DNA of 64,000 bases from Pelomonas sp963422775 (GTDB lineage Bacteria > Pseudomonadota > Gammaproteobacteria > Burkholderiales > Burkholderiaceae_C). Location of the stretch: assembly GCA_963422775.4 (NCBI GenBank), contig CAUJSJ030000096.1, positions 81,680 to 145,679 on the forward strand, given 5' to 3'. Within the stretch, counting starts at the first letter, position 1. Each line of letters opens with the position of its first letter. A program made the translations under genes and the position numbers. The notes beneath the pieces are model-generated. The model was not told the DNA's origin. It made no database searches and saw nothing but the letters and a program-made list of their open reading frames with translations. Shown piece by piece: positions 15,841 through 27,245 of this stretch.

Positions 15841-18765
15841 CTAAGGCTTGCCCGCCGACACCTGCTTCAGCAGCCCGCGTGCATAACCCGCCAACGCGGC
15901 GCCGTCGCAGAACACGGGCAGCCCTTCGCCTTCGCCGTAGCCCACGTAGTCCGGGCTGGCGTCGCCCTTGGTGCGCACCACCTCGCGCGCGGCGGCGAAG
16001 TCGTACAGCAGGCCTTCACCGCGGTACATGTCGTCGGGGATGCCGCCACCCAGGTTGACGAAGCCGCGCCGGCAGCCCGGCAGGGCGGCAACGCCCAATG
16101 CGGCCGCACTGCGCAGCCCGGTGGCTTGCACGGTGTTGGCGTCGGGGAAGACGCTGAACGGCCGGGCCGGTTGCGCGAGGTCCACGATCTTGGGCAAGGC
16201 TTCGAGAAGCATCGGGCAATAGACCAGGCCCAGCGCCTTGTCCGTGCGCAGGGGCTGCTGGCAGGGCATGCGCGCGGTCACGGTGGTGGCGCCGCCGTCC
16301 AGCGGCATCAGCACGCAGTCTGGCGCCTTGAGGTCGGCGTCCAGGCAGTAGGACAGGTAGCCCTCGGCCAGCTGGCCTTGCTGAACCTTGCCCGTCGTGG
16401 ACAGCTCGACCGTGCCCACGGCCTGCCCATCACTCGCGTCCACGGTCAGCAGCCGATGGCTCGTCAGCACCCACAGGCGCTGTAGGCCCGGGGCTGCGGG
16501 CGGCACCAGTTGCAGCCGCACGATGGCCTCGTGTCCGTTGCGGGTGGCGGTGCGGGTGGCGGCACCGGTGGGGGCGGTGGCAGTGCGGGTGACGATGCTC
16601 GACGTGCCATCCGCCACGGCCCAGCGCCAGACCTGCCCTGCCTCGTCGGCCGTGAAGAACACGGCGTCACCTTCCGTGTGGACGGCGTCCACCAGGGCGG
16701 CGGCCAGTGGCTTGCGCCAGCGGGGCGTGGCCAGATTGCCGGCATCAAAGGCCAGCAGTTCCCCTGCGCCGGCCACCAGCAGCAGCTTGCCGCCCGGCCG
16801 GGCCAGCAGCTGGCGGCCGGTGGCCTGCCTGGCCAGGCTGCCTTGCGGGCCCAGCAGGGCGATGTAGGCCTCGCTGGTGTAGTCCGCGGGCAGTGGCGCG
16901 CCAGCGGGCGGCTCGCCGTAGCGGCCGCTGAGCACCATGCCGCCGGCCTGCTTTACCAGCGCCGGGTCGGCGCGCGCGCGCAGTTGCCACAGGCGCAGCG
17001 TGCCGTCCTCGGTCAGCGTCAGCACGCGGTGCCCGTCGGGCGAGATGTCGATGGCCACCACGGACGACGTATGGCCGCCCAGCGCGGCCAGGCGGATGCC
17101 CTTGTCGGCGGAGACGAGCACGGGCTGCTCGATGACGCCTGAGTTGCTGGACGGGATGAAGGCCACCACGTCTTCGGACGCGCTGTAGCGCACCTCGCTC
17201 GCGATGCCCTCGCAGCCGGAGTTCTTGTAGTAGGTGTGCGTGGTGAAGCGCGTCTGCGGGTCGTCGGCCCGCACCAGCGACACGCTGCCCCAGCCCGCGC
17301 ACAGCAGCACGAGGCGGCCGGAGGGGTCGATGTCCACATGCTGGTTCGTCGTGTCCAGCCGGGCCACCACGTCGCGGGCGTTCGCCACGGCGATCTGGCG
17401 GTCCTCCGACTCGCCTTCCGCCAGCCCGCCGCGTGCCAGGATCAGCACGGCCTTGTCCGCCGTGGCATCCAACGACCACCACGCCTGGCTGGGCCTGAAC
17501 CCCAGGCTGGCCAGGGGCACCCGCCGCTCCACCGCCACCATGTCCTTCGTGGCCGGCCGCGTGGCCAGCATCGCCTGGCCATCGGGCGACAGCGACAGCG
17601 CGGCGGGCAGGGGTTTCAACACGGGCCGAGGCGACGCTGCTGCATCGGCGGCGTCGGTCGCTCCCTGCGCCGGCGGCGGCCGGGGCCGGCTGCCCTGCGG
17701 CTGAAGCTCGCCATCGAATCGCAGCACGCTGTCGCGCGTGAGCACGTTCACCGCGCCGCTGGCCGGATCGAACCAGGCTGACTCCACCGGCCCGGCCAGC
17801 TTCAGCCGGCGCAGCTCGCGCTGCTGCCACACCGCCTGGTACAGCGCGGTCTCGACTTCGGCCGTGTCGACCCCCACCGGGGCCGCCTTGTCGAAGCCCT
17901 GCAGTGCCGACGCGATGGCGCGCGTGGTCTCGCCGCGGCCCGCCTCGGCATGCGCCAGTTCGGCCAGCGCACGCACCTCGTTGGTGGTGGCCAGGCGCGC
18001 GTTGTCCACGGCCTCGTGCCGCTGCCACAGCGCCAGCGCCGACAGCACCAGCGCGAAGACGGTGCCCGCCACCGAGCCCGCCACCAGCACCCGCTGGGCC
18101 CGCGTGGCGTCGGCGCGGCTGGCCAGCAGGTAGGTGCGGTGCAGCGGCGTCAGCGGCGGCGCTTCGGCAGGCTGCCGCGCGCGCCAGGCCTCGGCGGCGT
18201 CCAGCGCCGGGCCGCGCATCAGCAGCGCGCGCGGGCTGCCGTTCTGGCTCCAGTGGTGGGCCAGCGCCTCGATGCGTGTGTGCTCCTTCAGCCAGGGCAG
18301 GTCCAGCTTCAGTGCCTGCGCCAGCTCGTCGGCGCGGCGCCCGAAGCCGTCACCGGCCTGGGCGTCGCCGGTGAAGAACACGTAGTTGATCTTGCGGATG
18401 GCCTCGGGCACCTGCTCGTCGGCCACCGCCTCCACCACCACCGGCACCAGGCGCTTGTTGTGCACGCCTACTTGCTCGATTTCCCACGCGCACCAGGGCG
18501 ACGCCATCGAGGTCGGGCTGACGACGCAGACCACCGCGTCCGCCTCGCGCACGAAGCCCTGCAGCTCGTTCTTGAACTCCACCGCCAGCGGCAGGTCGCG
18601 CTTGTCGATGATGACGTCGATCTCGCGGTCTTCCAACGCCTGCACGAGCTTGTCGACAAAGCCCAGGTCACGGCGCGAATACGAGATGAACACACGCAAC
18701 CGGCCGCCGTTGCCGGCCTTGCCGAAGCTGCGCTCAGCCGGCGCCAGCGCCTTCACGCGGGCCAT
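15841..18765 (-). CDS. TIR domain-transmembrane-beta-propeller protein (974 aa)
   Basis: Residues about 23-150 form a TIR domain: FISYSRRD at the start of strand A, then SPTSMASPWCAWEIE, where Glu95 is in the position of the catalytic glutamate of TIR NADases. One transmembrane helix follows at about 225-247, then a helical linker and a C-terminal region of about 650 residues with WD40-like repeats (for example HTSSVVAIDISPDGHRV then GTLRLWQL). The protein is probably membrane-anchored with TIR on the cytoplasmic side. Related bacterial TIR-propeller proteins are annotated in many proteobacteria; bacterial TIR domains commonly hydrolyse NAD in phage defence, but whether this one does is inference. 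It stands alone, 132 bases from the integron cassette, in a region of mixed accessory genes. Confidence 0.88.
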   Translation of the reverse strand: MARVKALAPAERSFGKAGNGGRLRVFISYSRRDLGFVDKLVQALEDREIDVIIDKRDLPLAVEFKNELQGFVREADAVVCVVSPTSMASPWCAWEIEQVGVHNKRLVPVVVEAVADEQVPEAIRKINYVFFTGDAQAGDGFGRRADELAQALKLDLPWLKEHTRIEALAHHWSQNGSPRALLMRGPALDAAEAWRARQPAEAPPLTPLHRTYLLASRADATRAQRVLVAGSVAGTVFALVLSALALWQRHEAVDNARLATTNEVRALAELAHAEAGRGETTRAIASALQGFDKAAPVGVDTAEVETALYQAVWQQRELRRLKLAGPVESAWFDPASGAVNVLTRDSVLRFDGELQPQGSRPRPPPAQGATDAADAAASPRPVLKPLPAALSLSPDGQAMLATRPATKDMVAVERRVPLASLGFRPSQAWWSLDATADKAVLILARGGLAEGESEDRQIAVANARDVVARLDTTNQHVDIDPSGRLVLLCAGWGSVSLVRADDPQTRFTTHTYYKNSGCEGIASEVRYSASEDVVAFIPSSNSGVIEQPVLVSADKGIRLAALGGHTSSVVAIDISPDGHRVLTLTEDGTLRLWQLRARADPALVKQAGGMVLSGRYGEPPAGAPLPADYTSEAYIALLGPQGSLARQATGRQLLARPGGKLLLVAGAGELLAFDAGNLATPRWRKPLAAALVDAVHTEGDAVFFTADEAGQVWRWAVADGTSSIVTRTATAPTGAATRTATRNGHEAIVRLQLVPPAAPGLQRLWVLTSHRLLTVDASDGQAVGTVELSTTGKVQQGQLAEGYLSYCLDADLKAPDCVLMPLDGGATTVTARMPCQQPLRTDKALGLVYCPMLLEALPKIVDLAQPARPFSVFPDANTVQATGLRSAAALGVAALPGCRRGFVNLGGGIPDDMYRGEGLLYDFAAAREVVRTKGDASPDYVGYGEGEGLPVFCDGAALAGYARGLLKQVSAGKP

Positions 18766-18894
18766 GACGGGCCGGACGGGTCGTGTGGCATGGGGCGGAC
18801 CTCAGGGGGTGGGTGGCCGACGTCCCGCTGCTGTCGCCCTGGCGAAGATCATACGCAGGCGGCCAGCTCGCGATGCCCCCCGCCTGCGCACCGA

Positions 18895-21800
18895 TCACCA
18901 GGCCCTGAACCGCCCCGTCACATGCAGCATGGCCATGAACTGCAGCAGCCCGTCGTAGTAGCGCCATTGGCCGCCCGGCGGCTCCAGCGCCCACAGGTCG
19001 TTGACGAAGCGCGCGCCCAGCGGCTTGTCGACGAGCAGGGCGGCGACGGCATTGCTGGCCATCAAACCCTTGGAGGGCTCGCCGTTCAACGGCTTGCCGT
19101 CCAGCGTGTAGAGGTGGGGATAGGGCTTGCCGCCGTTGCCTTGTGACGCGAAGAAGCCCAGCAGCTTGCGGCTCAGGCCCGCGGCCTCCGGATTCCTGTC
19201 CCACCAGGCCTGGTCGACGCTCCAGTTCACCGCGGTGCGGAAGGCGTCGTAGCGGAAATCCTCATGGCCTTCGTGCTTGTGCGGGCGGCCGTCGAACTCG
19301 GCGTAGTCGGGCGTGAGACCGGTGCTGGGATGCGCAGCCACCGAGAAATAGGCGCGGCTGATCTCGGCGATCTCGGCCCAGCGCTTGCGGTCCTCGGGAT
19401 TGGCGGCGCGGCGGGCCCAGAGTTCGTAGAAGGCGGGCAGGTGGTAGGACGGGTCGCTGAAGTCGGCCGCCTCGGCGATGGGCACGAAGACGACCTGGCC
19501 GCGGCCGGGCGAGAACATGGACCGCACGCCGTCGACGATGCCGCCGTTCATCGTCTCCTTGTGCAGCATGGTGCTGAGCAGGGCCTGGGCGTGGGCGTTG
19601 TAGTCGTAGAGGCCCTGGCCATTGCCCCAGCGGCTGGCGGCCATCAAGAGCGCGGTGGCGAAGTACTCCTCGCCGTCGGAGGCCGGCACGGCATCCTTGT
19701 CGCAGCCCTTGGGCTGGCACTGCCAGCGGAAGTAGCCTTTGCGCGGGCCTGCGGCGTAGCGCATGTGCGTGGCGGCCCAGTTCCACAGCGCGTCGAACTC
19801 GGCCTTGCGGCCCATCTGCACGGCAATCATCATCCCGTAGGACATGCCCTCGCTGCGCACATCGGCGTTGCCGACATCCAGCACGCAGGCGGCCGGGCCG
19901 TCGGGCGTGGCTTCGGCCGGGTAGACAACACGGTGCTCCGCGTCACCCTCGAACAGCGAGCTCCAGTAGCCGGCCAGCTTGGCGGTGATGTCGGCCTCCT
20001 TGATATCGGGGCGGATCTCGCGCAGCAGGTTGCGGTAGCTGCCCGTGATGGCCGCGCCGCGCGGCGCAACGGCCACGGACGCCAGCGGCGCCAGCACCAG
20101 TTTCTGCAGCACGGCGTTGTCGTCCAGGCGCCAGACGCGGATGACGTGGTGGCCGGGCTCCAGGCTGGCGAAGCGCGCGTCGAGGACAAAGCTGTTGTCC
20201 TTGACGGCCTGGGCCCAGGCCTTCTCCTGGCGGCTCAGCTCGGGGCCCGCGGTGGGCAGCAGATTCAGCTTCAGTTCCTGCGCGGGCATCTCGTCGATGC
20301 CAACGGCCAGGCGGATGCCGCCAGCGTTGCGCGTGTCCAGCGTGGGCACCATGTGGAGTTCGAGCAGCATGTCACCGGCGTGCTGGGTCTCGACGTCGTA
20401 TTCGAGCCGCACGCCGTCCGCCAGCGTCGTCGGCGCACGGCCCTGAGGCAGTGCTGTCACGGCGCCCAGGCCGTGGCCGAGGTTGGGAATGGCCGTCCAC
20501 TCCAGGCCTTGGCCGTTGACGGCGCGGCTGAAGCGCGTCGCTTCCAGCGTGATCGCCTTTGATGCCGCGTGCGAGGCTCGCTCCAGCTGGCGCTGCACCT
20601 CGGCAGCATCGGCGCCGCCCGCCACACGCTTCACGGCCGGCATGATGTTCCGGTCCGGCTGCTGCCAGCTCGTGTAGCCGATATGGGTCTGCAGCATCAT
20701 GCCGGCCCACTTGCCGCCGTTGACGGCGTGGTACTGGTCCGCAATCGCCTGGTCGCGCTGGAAGGCGGCTTCGGCGCGGTCGGCGAAGACATTGGCGCGC
20801 GCGTCGCTGGCCGCGGCGAGCTTGCGGTTCCAGGCCGCGGCGTAGTGAAGGTGGTACAGGTTGGCCAGCGCCAGCACCGGGTGCTCGACGAGCTGGAAAT
20901 AGGCGTCGAGCTGATCGGGCCGCAGCCCGGCCTTGATCTTGGCGATGCGCGCCTCCAGCGCGTCCCACTCCGCCACGCGGCGGCCGAAGTCACCACCGTC
21001 CAGCGCCTCGGCCGACGCCGCCCCGAGCGCGAAGCTGTCCGCATCGATCAGCTCCGGCTTGCGCCGCGCCGCGTACTGGCTGTAGCGCGTGACCAGCTCG
21101 CCGATCTCCGCCGCCTGCGCCGGCCCGAAGGTCCGCGCCGCCCAATCCTGCGGGTAGGCCGCCAGCGCCGCCGGCGTCATGGCCTGGGGCGACCAGGCCA
21201 TGTCGAGGAAGAAGCTGATCGGGAACTCCATCGGCTTGATGTCGCCGACGTTGACGATCCACAGCGCATCGGCGCCACGCTCATGCGCCAGGTTCATCTG
21301 CTGCCAGGTCTTCTCGATCTGGTTGGTGTTGAGCCACTTGTAGTTGCGCGGCCCGCCGACGTAGTCGAAGTGGTAGTAGACGCCGTAGCCGCCCTTGCGG
21401 TCGAGGTCGCGGACCGGCAGACGGCGGATCTGGCCCCAGTTGTCGTCGGCGAACAGCAGCGTCACGTCGTCGGGCACCTGCATGCCTTTGTCGTAGTAGT
21501 CCTGCACCTCCTTGTAAAGCGCCCACATCTGCGGTGTGCGCTCGGCAGGCTGGCGCGTCACGTCGGCAATGATCTGGCGCTGCTCCTTGACGATGCCTTC
21601 CAGCAGCGCGGTGGCCGTGCCCTCGCTCATGGGCTCATCGCCATCGCCGCGCATGCCCAGCGTCACGAGGCTGTCGAAGGCCTTGCCATCGGGGCGGCCC
21701 ATCATGCGCGTGACGCCGCCGCGCCAGAACTCGCGCAGCTTCTCGGCATTTTTTGCGTAGTCCCAGCGGCCGCCCTTGTAGCGCACCCACTCGTCGTGGG

Positions 21801-22635
21801 CGCGCATCATGGGCTCGTGGTGGGAGGTACCCATGACGACGCCCATCGCGTCGGCCAGCGCCATGTTCTTCGGGTCGTCGGCCCCGAAGGCGCGTGGCTG
21901 CCACATCGCCGGCCACAGGTAGTTGCCGCGCAGGCGCAGGATCAGCTCGAACACATGCTCGTAGAAGGCCGCGTTGGTGCCGCCGAACTTGGCCTGTGCC
22001 CAGGTGCTGAGCGCCGGCGCCTCGTCGTTGATGAAGATGCCGCGGTACTTGACCTGGGGCTGGTCGTCGCGGGCACCGGCGGTGATGAAGACGTCGGTCT
22101 TCTTCTGCACCGGCACGTCGGCCCACCAGGCCCAGGGGCTGACGCCGATGCGGGCCGAGAGGTCGTAGGTGCCGAAGACGGCGCCGCGCCGGTCCGCGCC
22201 CACGATGACGAGGGCCCGAGCGACTCCCGGCCACGGTTGGTCGACGACAACCTGGCGGAAGGCCTCCCAACGGCCGTTCAGTCCATCGACCTTCAACTTG
22301 TGCCGCTTCACCAGATCGTCCAGCAAGGCGCTGTGGCCCACCACGCCGATGACGACGACGTCACCGCGCGCATCGACTGGCCGGTCCAACAGCTTCGCGG
22401 GCTTGCCCGACACACGCTCGAGGTCTGCCGCGAAGTTGCGGCTGGCGTGCTTCAGCGCCTGGTCGGCACCGGCATCGACGACGACGGCCGCAGGCTGGCC
22501 CGCCTTCACCAGCGCCAGCGCGCGGCCCGGGTCGTGCGCGCAAACCGACACCGGCGCCTCACAGGCCAGCGCCGGTGCGCCGACGCAGGCCGCGGCCAGC
22601 AGCCCGGCCAGGGACTTCAAAACACGAGGAATCAC
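18895..22635 (-). CDS. secreted GH115 alpha-glucuronidase fused to a GH8 xylanase-like domain (1246 aa)
   Basis: After a signal peptide ending near GAPALA, residues about 25-830 form a GH115 unit, the family of alpha-1,2-(4-O-methyl)glucuronidases acting on intact glucuronoxylan. Recognisable stretches are RGIFINDEAP, LRGNYLWPAMW, MGTSHHEPM and LLFADDNWGQIR. Residues about 860-1246 form a GH8 domain with the catalytic set of reducing-end exo-oligoxylanases: Glu929 (SEGMSYG), Asp987 (SDGEEY) and Asp1130 (RYDAF). The 58-residue Glu-Asp spacing equals that of Bacillus halodurans Rex. The GTG at 22635 was chosen because GGAG lies seven bases upstream and it starts directly at the signal peptide; an ATG at 22683 would add 16 residues. 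Likely periplasmic or secreted, removing glucuronic acid side groups and trimming the chain. Confidence 0.9.
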   Translation of the reverse strand: MIPRVLKSLAGLLAAACVGAPALACEAPVSVCAHDPGRALALVKAGQPAAVVVDAGADQALKHASRNFAADLERVSGKPAKLLDRPVDARGDVVVIGVVGHSALLDDLVKRHKLKVDGLNGRWEAFRQVVVDQPWPGVARALVIVGADRRGAVFGTYDLSARIGVSPWAWWADVPVQKKTDVFITAGARDDQPQVKYRGIFINDEAPALSTWAQAKFGGTNAAFYEHVFELILRLRGNYLWPAMWQPRAFGADDPKNMALADAMGVVMGTSHHEPMMRAHDEWVRYKGGRWDYAKNAEKLREFWRGGVTRMMGRPDGKAFDSLVTLGMRGDGDEPMSEGTATALLEGIVKEQRQIIADVTRQPAERTPQMWALYKEVQDYYDKGMQVPDDVTLLFADDNWGQIRRLPVRDLDRKGGYGVYYHFDYVGGPRNYKWLNTNQIEKTWQQMNLAHERGADALWIVNVGDIKPMEFPISFFLDMAWSPQAMTPAALAAYPQDWAARTFGPAQAAEIGELVTRYSQYAARRKPELIDADSFALGAASAEALDGGDFGRRVAEWDALEARIAKIKAGLRPDQLDAYFQLVEHPVLALANLYHLHYAAAWNRKLAAASDARANVFADRAEAAFQRDQAIADQYHAVNGGKWAGMMLQTHIGYTSWQQPDRNIMPAVKRVAGGADAAEVQRQLERASHAASKAITLEATRFSRAVNGQGLEWTAIPNLGHGLGAVTALPQGRAPTTLADGVRLEYDVETQHAGDMLLELHMVPTLDTRNAGGIRLAVGIDEMPAQELKLNLLPTAGPELSRQEKAWAQAVKDNSFVLDARFASLEPGHHVIRVWRLDDNAVLQKLVLAPLASVAVAPRGAAITGSYRNLLREIRPDIKEADITAKLAGYWSSLFEGDAEHRVVYPAEATPDGPAACVLDVGNADVRSEGMSYGMMIAVQMGRKAEFDALWNWAATHMRYAAGPRKGYFRWQCQPKGCDKDAVPASDGEEYFATALLMAASRWGNGQGLYDYNAHAQALLSTMLHKETMNGGIVDGVRSMFSPGRGQVVFVPIAEAADFSDPSYHLPAFYELWARRAANPEDRKRWAEIAEISRAYFSVAAHPSTGLTPDYAEFDGRPHKHEGHEDFRYDAFRTAVNWSVDQAWWDRNPEAAGLSRKLLGFFASQGNGGKPYPHLYTLDGKPLNGEPSKGLMASNAVAALLVDKPLGARFVNDLWALEPPGGQWRYYDGLLQFMAMLHVTGRFRAW

Positions 22636-22683
22636 CGCTTGTCTCCAGGCTGGGCGCCCTGGACAGGGGCGCTCTTTTGCCAA

Positions 22684-22877
22684 TGATGTTTACGCAATCA
22701 GTTTGGCAACCCAGGGAACGGCGCCGGGTCTGATCGGTATTTTCCCTGGTATTTCTGGCGTTACAGCAGAATGCACGTCATCACCAAAGGCACCCTCGAA
22801 GCGATAAACAATCGATTCATGGTAGCGTAACCTTTTTGAAGCCGCCAGCGCTGCCTCCGCCACGCCAGCCCCGAGTC
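22684..22877. promoter_or_regulatory. divergent promoter region with inverted repeats
   Basis: This AT-richer spacer lies between the GH115-GH8 gene and the GH43 operon. CCAGGGAA (22711-22718) and TTCCCTGG (22742-22749) form an 8-bp inverted repeat with a 23-base spacer. TGGTAGCGTAACC at 22820-22832 is a near-palindrome resembling LacI-type xylose operators (TGGTAGCGCTAACA-like), lacking one central base. Shared control by a xylose-responsive repressor is inference. Confidence 0.4.
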
Positions 22878-24494
22878 ATGATCCGCAATCCCGTGCTGCC
22901 CGGCTTCAACCCGGACCCGTCGTTCTGCCGCGTTGGCGACGACTTCTACCTCGCGACCTCGACCTTCGAGTGGTACCCGGGCGTGCAGATCCACCATTCG
23001 CGCGACCTCGTGAACTGGACGCTGGTGACGCGGCCCCTCAACCGCAAGAGCCAGCTGGACCTGCGCGGCAACCCCGATTCCTGCGGCGTCTGGGCGCCCT
23101 GCCTGTCGCATGCCGACGGGCGGTTCTGGCTGGTCTACACCGACGTCAAGCGCTTCGAAGGCAACTTCAAGGATGCGCACAACTACATCGTCACGGCGCC
23201 CGCCATCGACGGCCCCTGGAGCGACCCGGTCTACGTGAACTCCTCAGGCTTCGACCCCTCGCTCTTTCATGACGATGACGGCCGCAAATGGTTCGTCAAC
23301 ATGCTGTGGAACCACCGCACCGGCTCCGTCGGCGGCCAACCCAAGGCGCCGGCCTTCGACGGCATCCTGCTGCAGGAGTGGGATGCCGCCAGCGGCAAGC
23401 TCATGGGTCCCGTCACCAAGATCTACAGCGGCACGTCGCTCGGCCTCGTCGAAGGGCCGCACCTTTTCAAACGCAAGGGCTGGTACTACCTGATCACGGC
23501 CGAGGGCGGCACGGGCTACGGCCACGCGGTGACGATGGCGCGTTCGCGCGAACTGCTCGGCCCCTACGAGACGCATCCCCGGAAGCATGTCGTCAGCAGC
23601 AAGGACGCGCCCGAAGCGCCGCTGCAGCGCGCCGGCCATGGCCAGGTCGTCGAGCTGGCCGATGGCAGCACCTACCTCGCCCACCTCTGCGGCCGCCCCC
23701 TGCCCGGCACGCGGCGCTCGCCGCGCGGCCGCGAGACGGCCATCCAGCGCTGCGTGTGGGGCGACGACGACTGGCTCTACCTCGAACACGGCGGCATGGT
23801 GCCGGCCGTCGACGTGAAAGCGCCTCTTTCTATTGCCACCGGCGTCGAACCCAGGCCGCGCGAGGCCGTGCGCCGCAGCTTTGTCGACTGCCCGACGCTG
23901 CCGCCCGAGTTCCAGTGGCTGCGCACGCCCGAGCCGGACCGCCTGTTCCGGCTGACCGGCGGCGCGCTGCAACTGACCGGCCGCGAGTCGGTCGGCAGCT
24001 GGTTCGAGCAGAGCCTGGTGGCGCGCCGGCAGGAGGACGCGAGCCTGCGCGCCGAGACCACGCTGAAGAGCTTCTCGCCCGACACCTACCAGCAGGCCGC
24101 GGGCCTGACCCACTACTACAACCGCCACAAGTTCCACGCCCTCGTCGTGACCTGGCAGGACGGCCTGGGCCGCGTGCTCAGCCTGCTGTCCTGCCCCGGC
24201 GACTGGCCCGACAACCGGCTCGAGTTCCCGCTGGCCGAGCCGGTGGCGCTGCCGGCCGACGGCGCGGTGCGATTGGCCGCGGACATCGACGGCGTCAACC
24301 TGCAGTTCCATGCCGACTGGGGCGGGGGCTGGCAGCCGGTCGGCCCGGTGCTGGACGCCAGCGTCATCTCCGACGAGGGCGGCCGCGGCGAGCACGGCTC
24401 CTTCACCGGCGCCTTCATCGGCATGCTGGCCTTCGACACCAGCGGTTCGGCACGCACGGCGGACTTCGAACGCTTCGACTACCTGCCGCGATGA
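22878..24494 (+). CDS. GH43 family beta-xylosidase/arabinofuranosidase, second paralogue (538 aa)
   Basis: Closely similar to the GH43 at the left end, with the same catalytic pattern: Asp13 (NPDPS), Asp126 (SGFDPS) and Glu192 (VEGPH), followed by the C-terminal beta-sandwich. No signal peptide is present, so action on imported oligosaccharides is expected. The start at 22878 aligns with the paralogue's start; a TTG at 22836 would add unconserved residues. The two paralogues differ between the modulator and acid residues, where this one has a seven-residue longer loop, and near the active-site lip, so they may prefer different substitutions. First gene of a four-gene operon; its stop overlaps the next start as ATGA. 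Confidence 0.92.
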   Translation: MIRNPVLPGFNPDPSFCRVGDDFYLATSTFEWYPGVQIHHSRDLVNWTLVTRPLNRKSQLDLRGNPDSCGVWAPCLSHADGRFWLVYTDVKRFEGNFKDAHNYIVTAPAIDGPWSDPVYVNSSGFDPSLFHDDDGRKWFVNMLWNHRTGSVGGQPKAPAFDGILLQEWDAASGKLMGPVTKIYSGTSLGLVEGPHLFKRKGWYYLITAEGGTGYGHAVTMARSRELLGPYETHPRKHVVSSKDAPEAPLQRAGHGQVVELADGSTYLAHLCGRPLPGTRRSPRGRETAIQRCVWGDDDWLYLEHGGMVPAVDVKAPLSIATGVEPRPREAVRRSFVDCPTLPPEFQWLRTPEPDRLFRLTGGALQLTGRESVGSWFEQSLVARRQEDASLRAETTLKSFSPDTYQQAAGLTHYYNRHKFHALVVTWQDGLGRVLSLLSCPGDWPDNRLEFPLAEPVALPADGAVRLAADIDGVNLQFHADWGGGWQPVGPVLDASVISDEGGRGEHGSFTGAFIGMLAFDTSGSARTADFERFDYLPR

Positions 24495-25518
24495 GCAGCG
24501 CGCCCCAGGTCTACACGCTGGGCGCCGCCGGCGGGTTGCAGATCCAGGTCAGCAACCTCGGCGCGCGCTGGCTGTCCTGCCTGGTGCCGCTGCCGGACGG
24601 CAGCCGCCGCGAGGTGGTGCTGGGCCACGCAACGCCGGCCGACCATCTGCGCGAGCCCGGCTTCTTCGGCGCCATCGTCGGCCGCTACGCCAACCGCATC
24701 GGCGGCGCGGCCTTCGTGCTGGACGGGCATGAGCACCGCGTCGTGGCCAACGAAGGCGAGAACCAGCTGCACGGCGGGCCGGACGGCTTCGACCGCCGCA
24801 CCTGGACCGTGGTCGACCAGGGCGCGCACCATCTGCTCCTGGCCCTGCACTCACCCGACGGCGACCAAGGCTACCCGGGAACCCTCGACGCCGAGGTCGC
24901 GTACCGCATCGACCCCGCACGGCTCGCGATCACGCTGCACTTCGGCGCCCGCACGTCGGCGCCCTGCCCGGCCAACCTGACCAGCCACCCCTACTTCAAC
25001 CTCGACGGCGACGCCGCCTCGGTGCTGCGCCATCGCCTGCATGTCGCGGCCGATGCGATGCTGCCGGTGCGAGCCGACATGATCCCGACCGGCGGTGTCG
25101 AGGCGGTCGATGGCGGCCCGTTCGACCTGCGCCGGGCGCGTGAGATCGGCGAAGGCCTGGGCCGCGGCGAGCAGCAGGCACGCGGCAGCGGCTACGACCA
25201 CTGCTTCGTGCTGGACCCAGCCGCGGCGCGCGGTGAACTGGCCGCGGCCGAGCTGGTGTCCAGCGACGAGCGCCTGGCCATGCGCCTCTTCACCGACTAC
25301 CCCGGCCTGCAGGTCTGCAGCGGCAACTTCGTGCACCTCTCCAGAGGCCGCGATGGCCAGCCCTTTGCCCGCCATGCCGGCATCGCACTGGAGCCACAGT
25401 TTTTCCCGGACGCGCCCAACCACCCCGTCTGGCGCGAGCAGGGCTGCATGCTGCATCCTGGCCAGCCACTCAGTCGCATGATGCGGCTGGAGTTCGGCAC
25501 CCCGCCCGAAAGGCCCGC

Positions 25519-25522
<4 letters not shown>
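24491..25522 (+). CDS. aldose 1-epimerase (343 aa)
   Basis: Mutarotase interconverting alpha and beta anomers of free sugars. Family motifs are in order: VSNLGARWLSC, GRYANRIGGAAF, the NEGENQLHGG segment with the first histidine, TSHPYFNLDG with the catalytic histidine, and GIALEPQFFPD with the catalytic glutamate. The protein starts inside the GH43 stop (ATGA, 24491-24494) and its own stop overlaps the next start in the same way, which indicates coupled translation. In this setting it would equilibrate xylose or arabinose released by the GH43 so that the following enzymes see the right anomer. A frame open far upstream is only antiphase reading of GH43. Confidence 0.93.
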
Positions 25523-27243
<1,721 letters not shown>

Positions 27244-27245
27244 CC

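Noticed and set aside
20569..22686. A 705-codon plus-strand frame opposite the GH115 part
   Set aside because: The opposite strand encodes a clear secreted glycoside hydrolase with catalytic residues; this frame is a shadow.
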